NCBI GenBank assembly: GCA_016124445.1
Contig: WGNR01000005.1
Coordinates: 62,001 to 126,000 of the forward strand
From: a bacterium
Lineage (GTDB): Bacteria > Planctomycetota > Planctomycetia > Pirellulales > Pirellulaceae
Direction of reading: 5' to 3'
DNA length: 64,000 nucleotides
Below are positions 1 through 7,948 of this stretch, in pieces. How positions within the stretch are numbered: position 1 is the first letter of the stretch; the number at the start of each line of letters is the position of its first letter. The notes beneath the pieces are model-generated. The model worked only from the letters and a program-made list of their open reading frames with translations, searched no databases and had not been told where the DNA came from. A program made the position numbers and the translations under genes.

Positions 1-831
1 GGCCGCATCCCGACCGAGGAAAGTGCCCCGCTGGCCGAAAGCTTGAACGCGATCAAGATCCCCGGCGTCGAAGTGATTGTCAAACCGGTCAAGGAACATC
101 GCTTCGTGGTCGTCTTCCGCGGCGGTGATGGCTTGGGCGGCCATGTTGCCGACACCGATCCCCAAGCAACCGGCGTTCCGCCGTTGGATCCAGTTGGCGA
201 AGATGCGGCAAGCAAGAAGACCGCTGAAATCGCCAAGCAGTTCGTCGAAGAAGCGAAGAAGATGCTCAAAGACGAAAAGAAAGCGAACTGCCTGACCATG
301 CGAGGCTTTTCGGCCAAGCCTTCGATTCCGTCCTACGAAGATGTCTACGGCCTGAAAGCAGGTGCGATTGCCGTCTACCCGATGTACAAGGGCTTGGCCA
401 GCCTAGTCGGCATGGACATCCTGGGCAACGCCCAGACGCTGGACGAAGAACTGGAAGTCTTGAAGCAGCACTGGGACGAATACGACTTCTTCTTCATCCA
501 CTTCAAATACACGGACTCGAGCGGCGAAGATGGCAACTTCGATGCCAAGGTCAAGCGAACCGAAGAGTTCGATGCTCAGATCCCCAAGATCCTGGCGCTG
601 AACCCCGACGTGTTGATCGTCACCGGTGACCACAGCACGCCGTCGTTCATGGCCAGCCACAGTTGGCACCCGGTTCCAACGCTGTTGTACTCGAACTGCT
701 GCCGACCGGACGGGCACAAGACCTTCGGCGAAAACACTGCCATCACGGGCGGTCTGGGTCACTTCGAGGCTCAGTACCTGATGACGCTGGCCATGGCCAA
801 CGCCCATCGCTTGCAGAAGTACGGCGCCTAG
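1..831 (+). CDS. apgM: 2,3-bisphosphoglycerate-independent phosphoglycerate mutase, archaeal type, 3' part
   Basis: C-terminal about 276 residues of a cofactor-independent phosphoglycerate mutase of the ApgM/alkaline-phosphatase superfamily, which interconverts 3- and 2-phosphoglycerate in cytosolic glycolysis. The reading frame is open from base 1, so the true start lies outside the window; the TTG at 43 is only the first internal start-like codon. Seen: FRGGDGLGGHVADTDP, the metal-binding stretch VTGDHSTP followed by MASHSWHPVP, and a C-terminal GGLGHF block, all typical of this family. It ends 27 nt before a strong hairpin terminator, so it is the last gene of its transcript. The family is clear; the missing 5' part prevents a length check. 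Confidence 0.9.
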   Translation, partial: GRIPTEESAPLAESLNAIKIPGVEVIVKPVKEHRFVVVFRGGDGLGGHVADTDPQATGVPPLDPVGEDAASKKTAEIAKQFVEEAKKMLKDEKKANCLTMRGFSAKPSIPSYEDVYGLKAGAIAVYPMYKGLASLVGMDILGNAQTLDEELEVLKQHWDEYDFFFIHFKYTDSSGEDGNFDAKVKRTEEFDAQIPKILALNPDVLIVTGDHSTPSFMASHSWHPVPTLLYSNCCRPDGHKTFGENTAITGGLGHFEAQYLMTLAMANAHRLQKYGA

Positions 832-857
832 TCGCGTTGGAATTGCGAAAGAATTAG

Positions 858-891
858 AAACGGGACGCGGGTTACTTCGTCCCGTTTTTTT
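858..891 (+). terminator. Rho-independent terminator of apgM
   Basis: A perfect 10-bp stem (858-867 with 878-887) with a 10-nt loop is followed by a T run to 891. It lies between convergent genes and serves the + strand gene; the - strand tail is only weakly T-rich, so it is less convincing for the opposing operon. Confidence 0.85.
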
Positions 892-912
892 CATGCGCCG
901 TGGATTGCCGTT

Positions 913-2130
913 TTATTTGCTCTCCAGCCGAGCATCCAGCCAATCGGCGTGATCGAGCACATCGGCTCCGTCGGCGAATTCGACGACCAGGGCGATCCCC
1001 TTCATGCCTGCGACTGGCACGCTGACGTCGAGCGGCTTTTCTCCGCCGCGGACGATTGGGCTCTCGAAGACAGGCTTCCATTCTTTGCCGGTTCGAGTGG
1101 TATAGACCTTGAAGATCACGCTGCCGGCCCCGTTGGTATCGTCGTCGATGCCAACCTTGGCGCGGAAACGAACGTCCCCTTCGTTGACCTTGTAAGCGAT
1201 CCGTGAAGTGGCGTGCAGACCGAGTCCCTTCTGGCTGACGTAGCCACCTGATTTGAGCGTTCCGCCCAGGACGTTTCGGTCTTGCTGGTAATCCCAGCCG
1301 GCACTCAAAAACCCGAGAGACTTGAATCCAATCGCTTGCTCGTCGCTCAGGTAGCGGACGCCAACGCCCAGCGGGCGGAGATAGGTGATGTAACGATAAG
1401 CGTTTTCGAGATTCGACGAATAAAGCGTTATGCCGCCTGCCAGTTGAACCTGCAGCCGTTCGTCCGCAAGTTTCAAATCGCTGGCCAGTAGCATCGAACC
1501 ATCTTCAAACCCGATCCAGATACCTTCCTGAGCCTTCGGCAAACTACCGGCAGGCTGGGCGAATTCGATTTCGAGAACTCGTTTGCGATCGAGTTTCAAC
1601 GCCTTATCGCCAACTTGAAACTCGACTGTCAGCGGCGTCAGTTGACGGAAAATCCCGTCGATGAAATCCCCATTGGCCAAGAGCAGGCGATCACGCGTTC
1701 CTTGATAGTCAGAAATGCGGTCGAGCGCTGCCTGGGTTTGATCGGGATTGGTATGGGCCCGCAACAAGATGCCGCGCACCGGTCGTAACGGAAGCGTGAT
1801 TTCATCCCACAACTGGTTGTAGGCATGCAAAGAGATGCCGACCGTATGCAGTTCCTTGGCCACCAATCGCGAGCCATCGTCCAAAACGACAACGCTCCCT
1901 TCGCGGATGAGCTGAGGATTCCCGAATCGCACGACTCGCGCGGCGTCGATCGTTTCGATACCGTGCCACTTGCTGGCTGACTCGATATTGATAATCGCCC
2001 CAAGCGTATCTGGTTTGCCGATCGAAACCATGTCCTGAGTCAGGATTACTTGACCATTGGCGGCGTACGAGGCCATCAGGCTAACAACCGTAGCCGCCAG
2101 GCTAATCAGAAAACGGGTAAACAACGGCAT
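913..2130 (-). CDS. NPCBM-domain secreted protein
   Basis: A 405-residue protein with a signal peptide (MPLFTRFLISLAATVVS) and a C-terminal NPCBM/NEW2-like module over roughly the last 150 residues (SLGFLSAGWDYQQDRNVLGG, then GLGLHATSRIAYKV and IDDDTNGAGSVIFKVY). NPCBM is a carbohydrate-binding beta-sandwich common in planctomycete exported proteins. The frame stays open upstream, but the start is placed at the ATG at 2128-2130 because the signal peptide begins there and it overlaps the stop of the upstream gene by one base (TGATG). It is the last gene of the nine-gene MoxR/VWA operon. The N-terminal 250 residues are not recognised; the pattern VVLDDGSRLV/LLLANGDFIDG/IGFEDGSMLLA suggests a repeated beta-strand motif. 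Confidence 0.8.
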   Translation of the reverse strand: MPLFTRFLISLAATVVSLMASYAANGQVILTQDMVSIGKPDTLGAIINIESASKWHGIETIDAARVVRFGNPQLIREGSVVVLDDGSRLVAKELHTVGISLHAYNQLWDEITLPLRPVRGILLRAHTNPDQTQAALDRISDYQGTRDRLLLANGDFIDGIFRQLTPLTVEFQVGDKALKLDRKRVLEIEFAQPAGSLPKAQEGIWIGFEDGSMLLASDLKLADERLQVQLAGGITLYSSNLENAYRYITYLRPLGVGVRYLSDEQAIGFKSLGFLSAGWDYQQDRNVLGGTLKSGGYVSQKGLGLHATSRIAYKVNEGDVRFRAKVGIDDDTNGAGSVIFKVYTTRTGKEWKPVFESPIVRGGEKPLDVSVPVAGMKGIALVVEFADGADVLDHADWLDARLESK

Positions 2131-3215
2131 CACTTCTGGAAGATGGGAAGGTAGTTGTTGGGAAGCTGCATCACGATGCATGCCATCGCCGTGCCATACT
2201 CGGGACAGATGAAATCGGTCCAGTAGCCCTGGGCCGTTTGTCGATCTCGCAAGACTTCGCTGATCACGCGGTAATACTCTTTCCAACGCTCGTTGCCAAC
2301 GTGCCAGTAAGCCTGGGCGGCGTAATACTGCCCGTAGAAGAAATGATTGTTGCCGCGGAAAGTGCTTTCCTGGGGAAGGTTGTCGTCCAGGTATTTCAAG
2401 GCCCGCTCGATCGTTTCCCCTTCGTAGATCCCGGCACTATAAAGCGCCACAACGCCTGCCGCCGATCGAGGAAACGCGCTGGGTCCGCCTGAAAGCATGT
2501 AGCTGAAACCACCATCCGGGTTTTGGCTGCGGGTCACGTAATCGATGCAGCGGTCGACCGTTTCGTTAGGGACGAAGATCCCTGCGTTGCGTGCTGCCCG
2601 TAACGCCATCATCTGGCAGACGGTCACGGAAATATCGGCTTCGCTGCGAACCGGTTGATACCGCCATCCGCCGTCAGCGTTTTGAGTATCGACGATCAGT
2701 TTGACCGCGGCTCGGACCGTATCGCGCAGCTTCGGCACGCCGGTCATGCCGTAGACTTCCGCCAGAAACAACGTGGCGAAACCATGGCCATACATCGGGC
2801 CGTGGGTTCTGGCATTCGATACCGCAACGAAACCGCCGCTTTGCGTATTGCTGAGCAGGTAATCGATGCAGGCCGAGATGTTCGCTCCGTAAGGTCCACG
2901 ATTGGGTGAACTGCCGGCCGACATAAATGCCAATCCACTGAGCCCGACGACAGCCGTGTTGGCTCGATAACCATCGGTCCCAAACGCCCCGCGGTCAGCG
3001 CCTTGCATCGTTTGCCGCCCAACCAGGTATTCGAGCCCCTTATCGATGCTGGCTTGCACCTCGCGCGTGATCAAACCGCTGGAACCGCGGCGAGAAGTGC
3101 CACGCCATTCCTCAGCAGCAAGCAGCGAACCGAGACCGCCGGTACCCAGGGCAGCCAAGGCCGATTTCAAAATCGTTCTGCGAGAAAGTTGCTTCATACC
3201 AGACTCGGTGCTCAC
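2130..3215 (-). CDS. Tat-exported prenyltransferase/squalene-cyclase-like alpha-alpha toroid protein
   Basis: A 361-residue protein with repeated helical motifs such as ALKYLDDNLPQ, CIDYVTRSQNPDGGFSYM and LIVDTQNADGGWRY. The recurring NPDGGF/NADGGW signature is that of the squalene-hopene-cyclase/prenyltransferase toroid. The N-terminus carries a twin-arginine signal (SRRTILKSALAALG), so it is exported folded. I see no DxDD cyclase motif, so terpene cyclisation is unlikely and a binding or scaffolding role is more plausible. Two starts are possible: GTG at 3215, which overlaps the upstream stop and has GGAG about 8 nt upstream, or ATG at 3197 immediately before the Tat motif. It is translationally coupled to its neighbours in the MoxR operon. 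Confidence 0.75.
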   Translation of the reverse strand: MSTESGMKQLSRRTILKSALAALGTGGLGSLLAAEEWRGTSRRGSSGLITREVQASIDKGLEYLVGRQTMQGADRGAFGTDGYRANTAVVGLSGLAFMSAGSSPNRGPYGANISACIDYLLSNTQSGGFVAVSNARTHGPMYGHGFATLFLAEVYGMTGVPKLRDTVRAAVKLIVDTQNADGGWRYQPVRSEADISVTVCQMMALRAARNAGIFVPNETVDRCIDYVTRSQNPDGGFSYMLSGGPSAFPRSAAGVVALYSAGIYEGETIERALKYLDDNLPQESTFRGNNHFFYGQYYAAQAYWHVGNERWKEYYRVISEVLRDRQTAQGYWTDFICPEYGTAMACIVMQLPNNYLPIFQK

Positions 3216-4165
3216 TCTTCGATCTCCGCCAGCTTGCGGAAATACTCTTGGGTCAGCCGTTCGTACTTCGGCAGGAATCGTTCCATCGAACTATTGGAGA
3301 TTTGCTTGCGAAGATGGGGCGGCAGATTGCCCCATGCTTTCTTCACCAGCGCGTCCTGTTCTTCAGGTGAGATCGGCAAGGTATCCTGGTCGCGCAGCTT
3401 GTCGGAACTGTTTTGGGCGTCTTTGCTTTCCTGCTCTCCTTGCATCCGGCCTTCGGCAGGATTGGAATCGCCGCTTCCCTCTTGCCCCATCGGCTGGCCT
3501 TGTTGTTGGCCTTGCGATTTCTGTTGACCGGCTTGATTGCCTTGCTGCGGGTTGCCTCCCTGGGGTTGGCCTCCTTGCGATTGATTTTGCTGCTGCTGAC
3601 CGCTGCCGGACTGGTTTTGCTGTTGTTGGTTCTGATTCTGACTTTGCGAACCGCCGCCCGATTGGCTTTGGTTGTTCTGGCTGTTGTCGTCTTGGTTCAG
3701 TAGCTTTTCGATCTCTTCGATGATCTCTTGCTGCATGGCAACCGTTTTCGTCTCGGCCTGACCGCCTGAGATCCGTTTCTGCACTTCGCGCATCATGCCG
3801 CCGATTTTGCTGAGTGGATCTTCCTTGACTGCTGGATCGGTTTGATCGGCTCCCATGCCGCGCGGACCAGCTTGCTCGTCGTCGGTCTTTTCGCCCAGCT
3901 TGGCAGCTTCACCGGGCTTGGTTGTTTTGCCTGGTTTTGGCTCTTCGTTCTTGGCAGGTTTCATTTCAGGCTTCGGCTGGGTCTCGTCGGGCAGATCGAT
4001 ATCGTTGAACAAATCGCTGCCCAGATCGTTGAACAATTCTTCGTCCAACGACGACATGGCCGGATCTTCCTCTTTGACTTCCTGAGCGCTGGCCGAAGCG
4101 ACCAGACTCCCGCTCAGCAGGCAAACCATCACAAGCATCCAGGCAAACGGCTTTTTACTGGTCAT
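3212..4165 (-). CDS. Secreted Gln/Asn-rich low-complexity protein
   Basis: A 317-residue protein of no family I recognise. It has a signal peptide (residues 1-28, ending ASASAQ), an acidic segment with Lys/Pro-rich spacing (30-110), a short helix (120-157), then a Gln/Asn/Ser/Gly-rich low-complexity tract at about 158-250, and a well-structured, probably conserved C-terminus (about 265-317, beginning ISPEEQDALVKKAWGNLPP). It overlaps the preceding coiled-coil gene by 11 nt and the following toroid gene by 4 nt, so it is cotranslated with both. The preceding protein has a similar poly-Gln stretch near its own C-terminus, which suggests the two exported or membrane products associate. Confidence 0.7.
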   Translation of the reverse strand: MTSKKPFAWMLVMVCLLSGSLVASASAQEVKEEDPAMSSLDEELFNDLGSDLFNDIDLPDETQPKPEMKPAKNEEPKPGKTTKPGEAAKLGEKTDDEQAGPRGMGADQTDPAVKEDPLSKIGGMMREVQKRISGGQAETKTVAMQQEIIEEIEKLLNQDDNSQNNQSQSGGGSQSQNQNQQQQNQSGSGQQQQNQSQGGQPQGGNPQQGNQAGQQKSQGQQQGQPMGQEGSGDSNPAEGRMQGEQESKDAQNSSDKLRDQDTLPISPEEQDALVKKAWGNLPPHLRKQISNSSMERFLPKYERLTQEYFRKLAEIEE

Positions 4166-7100
4166 TGTTCACCTCATCCTTCGGTTTCTGCTCGAGATCG
4201 GGCATCTTATCAGGATCGAACAGTTCTTCTTCGGTGCGCTTGATCATGTTCAATGTCATTTCGGACAGGCGTCCCTGTTCGGTGGCCAGTCGCCCCAGTT
4301 CCCCCTGGTCGACCTTCTTGGGATCTTCCGAGAGCTGCTTGCCGACACTTTCAGTCCTAGCTTTGAGCGATTCCTGCATCATCTTCAACAGTCGTAGCTG
4401 AGCGGTCTGGCTGATACCATCCTGCGAGCCTTGCTGCGACTGCTGCTGGTCTTGACCATCTTGTTGCTGTTGCTGCTGATCGCCGGAATTCTTCTTTTCC
4501 TGCTCCTGTTCTTCCATGGCGGAAACCAATTGCTCAAGCCGCTGCACCGCTTCTTCGGACAGCGAGACGGTCTTATCGCTCAGTTCCCCGGAGTCGAGCA
4601 AGCGAGACAGGTCGGTTGTGACTTCGGCGGTCAGCTGCAGCGAAAGGTAGTAGACTTCCGCTTTGGCGATCGAATCGGCAAACGAGCGGATCTCGTCGGT
4701 CAGGGTAGCTTCTTCTAGCGAAAGCCCTTTGACCGTCGCCGCCTGAGCCGGCGTCAGCAGGAACTCTTTGGCCTGGATCTCTTTCAGGCGGACCAGTTCA
4801 TCACGAATTCGCGTTTGCCGAATGATCAGTTCCTCGATCGATTGCTTTAGCCGGGCCGCTTCTTCCTGGGCCAAATCCTGCTCAACTTGCTCTTGCCGCT
4901 TTTCGAGTTCTTGCTGGGCCTCTTCCAGGTCCTTTTCGGCCTGATCGATTTCCTGCTCCAGCTGCTGCGGATCCATATTCTGGGCGTTTTGCGCGGCGTC
5001 TTCCAAACGCTGGGCCGCGTCACGAACCTTTTGGGCTGCCTTCTGGGCCGACAATCGTTCGAGCTTGCGTGCCAGACGCTCGGCCTGGTCCTGCATCTGC
5101 TTCGCCTGCTGAGCCAGTTTCTCCAGCTGCTTCTGCTTCGATTGCTGTGAAGATCCGGATCCCTCGCTCGATTTCGACTGAGCCTCCTTCGTCTTTTGTT
5201 TCAGCTCTTTGTTCTGATCCTTGAGCTGCTCCAGTTCGTTCTTCGCTTCTTCCAGCTTCCGCTTGAGTTCCTTTCGGTTGGCCTCGCGGCGATTTTGTAG
5301 CGTGTCGAGCACGTCTTCCAGCGACATCTTAACCTGGTCTTGCGAATCCTTCGCGGAGGAAAGCTGGTTCTGTTCGATCCGTTGGCTGGCCTGTCGCATC
5401 CGCTGCGAAACGGCCGAGTCGCGATTTTCGGCAATCGCGTCTTTCAAGGTGTTGGCAACATCTTCGCTTTCCGGATTGTTCTGCAGCATGTCCCGCATGC
5501 GGGATTGAATCCGATCGAGTTCGCCTGCCAGGTTGGACTGTTGTTCCGCCATCTGTTTCAAGTCGGCACGTTCTTCAGGGGTCATGCGGCTGACATCCTG
5601 CCCCAAGACCTCGGCCTGTTTCGCTTCGACCTCCTTGGTCAAATCTCCTTGGCGATTCGCCAGATCGCGAACGTCGAGGGCGAATCGTCGGAACGTATCC
5701 CACTTGTTCAGGTCGTTCTGCCAATCTTGCAGCTGCCCGGCAACGTTTTCCTGACGCTTGCCAACATCGGCCAGCCGCTGGCGAGTTTCCTGCTGTTGAG
5801 CTTGGGCGTCGGTATCGCTGGATGCCTTGTCGTCACTCTCCGGATTCTCCTTCTCGCCATCTTCAGGCTTGCCAACCTCTGGCTGGTTCGCAGCGTTTGG
5901 CTTCTCGCCTGGCCGTGGCGATTGGCGGCGTAGATCGGTGATTTCCGATTCAATCGGATTCAGCTCGGCGTTGGCGAGGGCTTCGATCTTTTCTTTCAAA
6001 TCGTGCAGGATGCCAGCCGCCTCGTGATCTTCCTGGCGATTTTGCTGCAATTCTTTCAGCAAGCGATCGATCTTGGCCGCCGCGCTATCGGGACCGCTGA
6101 CCAGTTTGTCGCGGACGCTCTTCTGATTCTGTTCGCCGTTTTGCAAGTTAGCGGCCTCCGCCGGACCAAGCTTGGCTCCGGCATTCATCTTGATCTCCAC
6201 GCTACGTGTCTGCTGCCGGGCATCTTGCTGCAGGTGCCGTGCTTCGGAGATCTTCGAGATGATGTCGCGTTGCTGGCGATTGACGCGTTGATCGAGTTGT
6301 TCGTCGGAAATGATCGTGATAATCCGGGGCAAGCTTTTACCGGTTTGCGGCTGGTAGTCCTCCGCCGAGATCACCAGCTCCAAAACAGTGCCTGCCGTCA
6401 GGTCTTTCAATTGCGAGAAGTCGAGCGAATAAGCAATTTCCAGATCCTCGGCTTTACCCATCGCCAGGTTCGTAGGTGGTGACTCGAAAGGAATATCACT
6501 GGGGCCTGTGTAAAGAGATTCTTCCACCAGGACCGACTTGTCGATCGGCTTGGTAACTGAAAGTTGAACTCCCTTGGTCCGCAGATCATCTTTAACGCCA
6601 GCTGAAAGGTCGAGCAAAGCGGACGGCGTCAGCGAAAGATTTCGCTCCGGTTCGACCCACGAAACAACCGGTGCTTTATCTACGATCACACGAACCGGAT
6701 AACGCTGCCCTTCCCCTTTCCGCAGACCGGAATCGACAGTGACTTCAATCCAGTAACTGCCGCTTTTGGCAAGAGTCGGTCCGTCGGCCGCTACGCCATC
6801 TTCCGGCAACTGCGGTGTCGAGAAACTCGTCCCATCTTCGCCGATCACCAGCGGAAACGAGTTGGTCTCACCCGAGGCCTCAAACATGAAACGGGCATCG
6901 GTGATTGGTTGGTCGACCTTGCCATAAAGCTGAAGCCGAGTGCCGGCCAGGGCGATAATCGAACGAGGAGACTTGCTGGGCAGCCAACGCGTGTAGTCAG
7001 GCGGAACGAGCGTGACTTGAACGTCGGAGAACTTGGGCGGTTTGACGACATCGACCGACTGCCAGGCCATCGTGTCGTCGTCTCCCCCTTCCACGCGAAA

Positions 7101-7925
7101 CTCGAACGGCTGCATGACCCCGTCCAGTTGGTACACCATGCGGTTGGATCCGATATCCAGTTGCATCGGGTGGGTCATCGGCCGCGAGCCAGGTTCGTAG
7201 CGAACTTGAAGTTCGACCATCTCAGGCAGTTTTTGATTCAGGTCTTCCACTTCGATCGTCGCCCGGCCGCCCAGGGGAACCACCGACGGAGGATCGACCA
7301 GGGCCAGGTTATTCTGCCGCGGCCACTCGATTGTTTTCCAAGGCATGGCCAGCCGAGCTACCGCCGTCGTGAATGACCCGTAGGAAAACAATAGGACCGA
7401 TAGCAACACAAACGTCACGCCTGAGACGGCATAAATCGATGCGGTCGCCAATTGCCGATTCAAGGCAACTGACAAATCGGTATAGGCCAGCTTGTCGGCC
7501 ATTTCGTTGATATGTTTGCGGCGGAAGTAAGGAGAGCTTCCGGCTGCATCCTCTTCTTTCTGCTTCAGGAAAAAGAGCGCGCTGGAGATTTTGTCGCGGA
7601 GCTCCGGAAAGAACTGTTCGATTCGTTTGGCAACTTGTTCCAGCGAAGGAACCCACCGCCAGGCCGGAATCACCCACCAGTACATGCAGAACCCAATTCC
7701 CACGAGTGTGAGTAGCGAAAGAAACCAGCGCGTTCCGGTATCGTCTTGCCGTAGCAGGTAATCGAACAGAGCCATCCCCAACAGCAACAGCATCACCGCG
7801 GCAATGCCCCAGGCCGTGCCACGAAGACGCACGCGGCGCATCGCCCCGCGGCGAGCCTGCTCGATCTGCTCGACCACCACGTGGTGTACCGCCGGGTTGC
7901 TGGTTTTCGAGGCTTTCGATGCCAT
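4155..7925 (-). CDS. Giant membrane-anchored coiled-coil protein (DUF4175-like)
   Basis: About 1256 residues. The N-terminus has three hydrophobic segments (GIAAVMLLLLGMALFDYLL, the WFLSLLTLVGIGFCMYWWV stretch, and IYAVSGVTFVLLSVLLFSYG), followed by beta-rich, Ig-like extracytoplasmic segments to about residue 560. After that comes an extremely long helical, Gln/Glu/Lys/Arg-rich coiled coil with a poly-Gln patch (SGDQQQQQQDGQDQQQSQQG) near the end. The architecture resembles DUF4175-type proteins found beside VWA/MoxR genes. The frame opens at 7982, but the start is placed at ATG 7923-7925 (MASKASKTSN), 24 nt after the previous stop, because the longer version would overlap that gene. Possibly a periplasmic scaffold of the MoxR complex; function unknown. 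Confidence 0.75.
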   Translation of the reverse strand: MASKASKTSNPAVHHVVVEQIEQARRGAMRRVRLRGTAWGIAAVMLLLLGMALFDYLLRQDDTGTRWFLSLLTLVGIGFCMYWWVIPAWRWVPSLEQVAKRIEQFFPELRDKISSALFFLKQKEEDAAGSSPYFRRKHINEMADKLAYTDLSVALNRQLATASIYAVSGVTFVLLSVLLFSYGSFTTAVARLAMPWKTIEWPRQNNLALVDPPSVVPLGGRATIEVEDLNQKLPEMVELQVRYEPGSRPMTHPMQLDIGSNRMVYQLDGVMQPFEFRVEGGDDDTMAWQSVDVVKPPKFSDVQVTLVPPDYTRWLPSKSPRSIIALAGTRLQLYGKVDQPITDARFMFEASGETNSFPLVIGEDGTSFSTPQLPEDGVAADGPTLAKSGSYWIEVTVDSGLRKGEGQRYPVRVIVDKAPVVSWVEPERNLSLTPSALLDLSAGVKDDLRTKGVQLSVTKPIDKSVLVEESLYTGPSDIPFESPPTNLAMGKAEDLEIAYSLDFSQLKDLTAGTVLELVISAEDYQPQTGKSLPRIITIISDEQLDQRVNRQQRDIISKISEARHLQQDARQQTRSVEIKMNAGAKLGPAEAANLQNGEQNQKSVRDKLVSGPDSAAAKIDRLLKELQQNRQEDHEAAGILHDLKEKIEALANAELNPIESEITDLRRQSPRPGEKPNAANQPEVGKPEDGEKENPESDDKASSDTDAQAQQQETRQRLADVGKRQENVAGQLQDWQNDLNKWDTFRRFALDVRDLANRQGDLTKEVEAKQAEVLGQDVSRMTPEERADLKQMAEQQSNLAGELDRIQSRMRDMLQNNPESEDVANTLKDAIAENRDSAVSQRMRQASQRIEQNQLSSAKDSQDQVKMSLEDVLDTLQNRREANRKELKRKLEEAKNELEQLKDQNKELKQKTKEAQSKSSEGSGSSQQSKQKQLEKLAQQAKQMQDQAERLARKLERLSAQKAAQKVRDAAQRLEDAAQNAQNMDPQQLEQEIDQAEKDLEEAQQELEKRQEQVEQDLAQEEAARLKQSIEELIIRQTRIRDELVRLKEIQAKEFLLTPAQAATVKGLSLEEATLTDEIRSFADSIAKAEVYYLSLQLTAEVTTDLSRLLDSGELSDKTVSLSEEAVQRLEQLVSAMEEQEQEKKNSGDQQQQQQDGQDQQQSQQGSQDGISQTAQLRLLKMMQESLKARTESVGKQLSEDPKKVDQGELGRLATEQGRLSEMTLNMIKRTEEELFDPDKMPDLEQKPKDEVNNDQ

Positions 7926-7948
7926 GCGTACCGTTCCCTGAAAGACGA

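Noticed and set aside
43..831. Start of apgM at the TTG at 43
   Set aside because: The frame is open to base 1 and the protein is short for the family, so the gene is truncated by the window edge.
3400..3720. Repetitive Gln/Asn codon stretch as a DNA repeat or CRISPR-like array
   Set aside because: It encodes low-complexity protein sequence in a frame that continues to a normal C-terminus; repeat units are irregular.
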